5,242 nucleotides of DNA from Porphyromonadaceae bacterium (GTDB taxonomy: Bacteria > Bacteroidota > Bacteroidia > Bacteroidales > Paludibacteraceae): assembly GCA_905372605.1 (NCBI GenBank), contig CAJPPQ010000085.1:1-5242 (forward strand). The letters are read 5' to 3'. Numbering within the stretch: position 1 is the stretch's first letter; every line of letters starts with the position of its first letter. Below are positions 3,554 through 5,242 of this stretch, one piece after another. A program made the translations under genes and the position numbers. Under the pieces are notes generated by a model. That model saw only the letters and a list, made by a program, of their open reading frames with translations. It had not been told where the DNA came from and made no database searches.

Positions 3554-5032
3554 ATGAATAGAAAGAATTTAATGTTAGTATTAGTAGCAATATTGCTATC
3601 GGCTACGACCTCTATTGCTACTATAAAAGTCTACGAAAAGCGACAGTATAACGCCGACTATTTTTCACCGACGGCAAAAGACAAAGTTCCTGTGAAATTC
3701 GCCTCAATGTCGGATACGAAAATAGGCTCTACCGACCTTACGTATGCTGCCGAACGAACCGTACACTCGGTAGTACACGTAAAAGTGAAGCAAGAGGTGA
3801 AAAATTCGATTCAAGAATTTGGCGACCCGTTTTTCGATTTTTTCTTCGGACAGCCTCGTAGTTTTCAACAACCCGAAGCTACTACCGGAGCAGGATCGGG
3901 CGTAATAATTTCGACCGACGGATATATAGTTACAAACAATCACGTCATAGACAATGCGACAGAGATAGAGGTAACTCTCAACGACAAACGTACTTTCAAA
4001 GCCAAAGTAATAGGTACCGACCCTTCGACCGACGTGGCTCTGATAAAGATAGAGGCTACCGACCTGCAACCCATAACCATAGGCAACTCCGACAACCTCA
4101 AAGTAGGCGAATGGGTACTTGCTATCGGCAATCCGTTCAATCTTACCTCGACGGTAACGGCAGGTATAATATCGGCAAAAGCAAGAGAAATGGACATAGT
4201 TCCTTCCGAACGCAAGATAGAAAGTTTTATACAGACCGATGCCGCTATAAATCCCGGAAATAGCGGCGGAGCACTCGTCAATACTGCCGGAGAACTCGTT
4301 GGGATAAATACTGCTATCGCCTCGCAAACAGGCTCTTACATAGGATACGGATTTGCAATACCTACCACTATAGTAAGTAAAGTGGTCAGAGACCTCAAAG
4401 ATTATGGCATAGTGCAACGCGCCGTACTCGGAGTGAAGATAGCCAATATCAACGATAAACTGGCAAAAGACAAAAACCTGAAAACTATGGACGGTGCTTA
4501 TGTAGACGATGTTGTCAGCAATTCGTCGGCAAAAGACGCAGGAATAAAGCAAGGCGATATAATAGTGGCTATCAATGACGTAAGGATAAAGTCGGTAGCC
4601 GAACTTCAGGAGCAGGTAGCGGCATATCGTCCGGGCGATAATATAAATGTAACCGTAAATCGCAGCAATAAAGAGATAACTCTGCGCGTTACACTGAAAA
4701 ACAGCAGTAAAAACACCAACATAGTGAAAGCTGTGGATATGGATAGGCTCGGAGCTACGCTCGAACCGCTATCGATACAGACAAAACAGCGCCTCAACTA
4801 CAACGGAGGTTTACTTGTCGACGAAGTACAACGAGGCGGATTATTCGCAAAAGCGGGTATCTATAAAGGATTTATCATATTGAAGATAAACAACAAAACC
4901 GTATCGTCGGTAAAAGAGGTAAAAGATATATACACCGAGGCTCTGAATAGCGAAGCTACCGATAAGGTACTGCTTGTAACAGGTATCAATAGAGCCGGCA
5001 TAATAAAACACTACGTAGTAGACCTCAATTAA
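3554..5032 (+). CDS. htrA: DegP/HtrA-family (Do-type) periplasmic serine endopeptidase with two PDZ domains
   Basis: This is a 492-residue envelope quality-control protease and chaperone that degrades misfolded exported proteins. A signal sequence or anchor spans residues 1-24 (MNRK, then a hydrophobic stretch). No strong signal-peptidase site follows, so membrane anchoring is possible. The trypsin-like domain covers about 65-285, with triad His130 (TNNHV), Asp160 (STDVAL) and Ser237 (NPGNSGGAL). A Phe-rich stretch at 89-98 sits where the LA loop of DegP lies. PDZ1 covers about 290-382 (AGIKQGDIIVAIN at 329-341). PDZ2 covers about 398-490 and is more diverged (AGIYKGFIILKIN at 434-446). Two PDZ domains and this length fit DegP/DegQ rather than single-PDZ DegS. 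The start at 3554 is the first ATG giving a complete signal sequence, with an A-rich leader and no Shine-Dalgarno sequence. It stands alone, with its own promoter and terminator. Confidence 0.95.
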   Translation: MNRKNLMLVLVAILLSATTSIATIKVYEKRQYNADYFSPTAKDKVPVKFASMSDTKIGSTDLTYAAERTVHSVVHVKVKQEVKNSIQEFGDPFFDFFFGQPRSFQQPEATTGAGSGVIISTDGYIVTNNHVIDNATEIEVTLNDKRTFKAKVIGTDPSTDVALIKIEATDLQPITIGNSDNLKVGEWVLAIGNPFNLTSTVTAGIISAKAREMDIVPSERKIESFIQTDAAINPGNSGGALVNTAGELVGINTAIASQTGSYIGYGFAIPTTIVSKVVRDLKDYGIVQRAVLGVKIANINDKLAKDKNLKTMDGAYVDDVVSNSSAKDAGIKQGDIIVAINDVRIKSVAELQEQVAAYRPGDNINVTVNRSNKEITLRVTLKNSSKNTNIVKAVDMDRLGATLEPLSIQTKQRLNYNGGLLVDEVQRGGLFAKAGIYKGFIILKINNKTVSSVKEVKDIYTEALNSEATDKVLLVTGINRAGIIKHYVVDLN

Positions 5033-5092
5033 AAGAGAAATAAAAATAAAACTTTTTCATAAATATAATACTAAATTAATTTGTTTTGGAAG

Positions 5093-5122
5093 AAGGGGCT
5101 GTCTATCGTGGGGCAGCCTTTT
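5093..5122 (+). terminator. Intrinsic terminator after the HtrA-family protease gene
   Basis: AAGGGGCTGTCT pairs with GGGGCAGCCTTTT around an ATCGTG loop. The stem is twelve pairs, including some G-T pairs. The downstream arm ends in TTTT, which doubles as a short U-tract, then CTGATT. It lies 60 bases past the stop at 5032. The T-run is short but the core GGCTG/CAGCC is strong. Confidence 0.7.
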
Positions 5123-5178
5123 CTGATTGATAACTATACGGATATAACGTATCGTAGTCGTCTCAAACACAATACCTA

Positions 5179-5208
5179 TTTGTATTCGCCAAAATATTTG
5201 TACTTTTG
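5179..5208 (+). promoter_or_regulatory. Bacteroidota promoter for a gene beyond the right edge
   Basis: TTTG at 5179-5182 and TACTTTTG at 5201-5208 match the -33 (TTTG) and -7 (TAnnTTTG) elements with an 18-base spacer, slightly short of usual. TACTTTTGCA is a typical form in Bacteroidales. Transcription would start near 5214. The only ATG before the window ends is followed at once by TAA, so the driven gene starts after 5242. It is the only promoter here with both elements. Confidence 0.7.
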
Positions 5209-5242
5209 CAAAGTTATTTCTATTGATGTAATATATTGAAGT

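Noticed and set aside
3704..4552. A 282-codon open frame antisense to the HtrA-family protease
   Set aside because: It lies wholly inside a gene with an intact catalytic triad, its Tyr/Ser/Cys-rich translation resembles no family, and it is explained as a codon-usage shadow.

Overview
This window looks like an ordinary chromosomal segment of a Bacteroidota bacterium, most likely order Bacteroidales. Four things point there. Promoters fit the Bacteroidota -7 box TAnnTTTG rather than TATAAT. Start codons have A/T-rich leaders with no Shine-Dalgarno sequence. The proteins have a Bacteroidales flavour. The long intergenic region is filled with short repeats and hairpins of a kind I associate with this order.

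Layout. Positions 1-48 hold the first 16 codons of ffh (signal recognition particle GTPase), leftward and running off the window, with a -7 box at 80-87. Positions 49-892 are an 844-base non-coding interval. It holds three arrays of the heptamer AATTACG, a second heptamer array (AATGAAA type), four copies of an AAACGTTTAA-like motif, and a chain of hairpins at 252-519. Two leftward intrinsic terminators, at 196-227 and 821-849, bracket most of it. Positions 893-1849 (minus) encode an SDR-type L-threonine 3-dehydrogenase. Positions 2009-3256 (minus) encode class I dihydroorotase (pyrC). Divergently, 3554-5032 (plus) encode a DegP/HtrA-family periplasmic serine protease with two PDZ domains, followed by a terminator at 5093-5122. 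A well-formed promoter at 5179-5208 points at a gene beyond the right edge, plausibly rpoD.

The genes are housekeeping functions and do not form one pathway: protein targeting (Ffh), threonine catabolism, de novo pyrimidine synthesis, and envelope protein quality control. pyrC and the threonine dehydrogenase gene are co-directional with no visible terminator between them, so partial co-transcription is possible, but the dehydrogenase has its own -7 box.

I see no transposase, integrase, CRISPR array, tRNA, rRNA, toxin or defence gene. The part most worth a second look is the repeat- and hairpin-rich interval between the threonine dehydrogenase gene and ffh.
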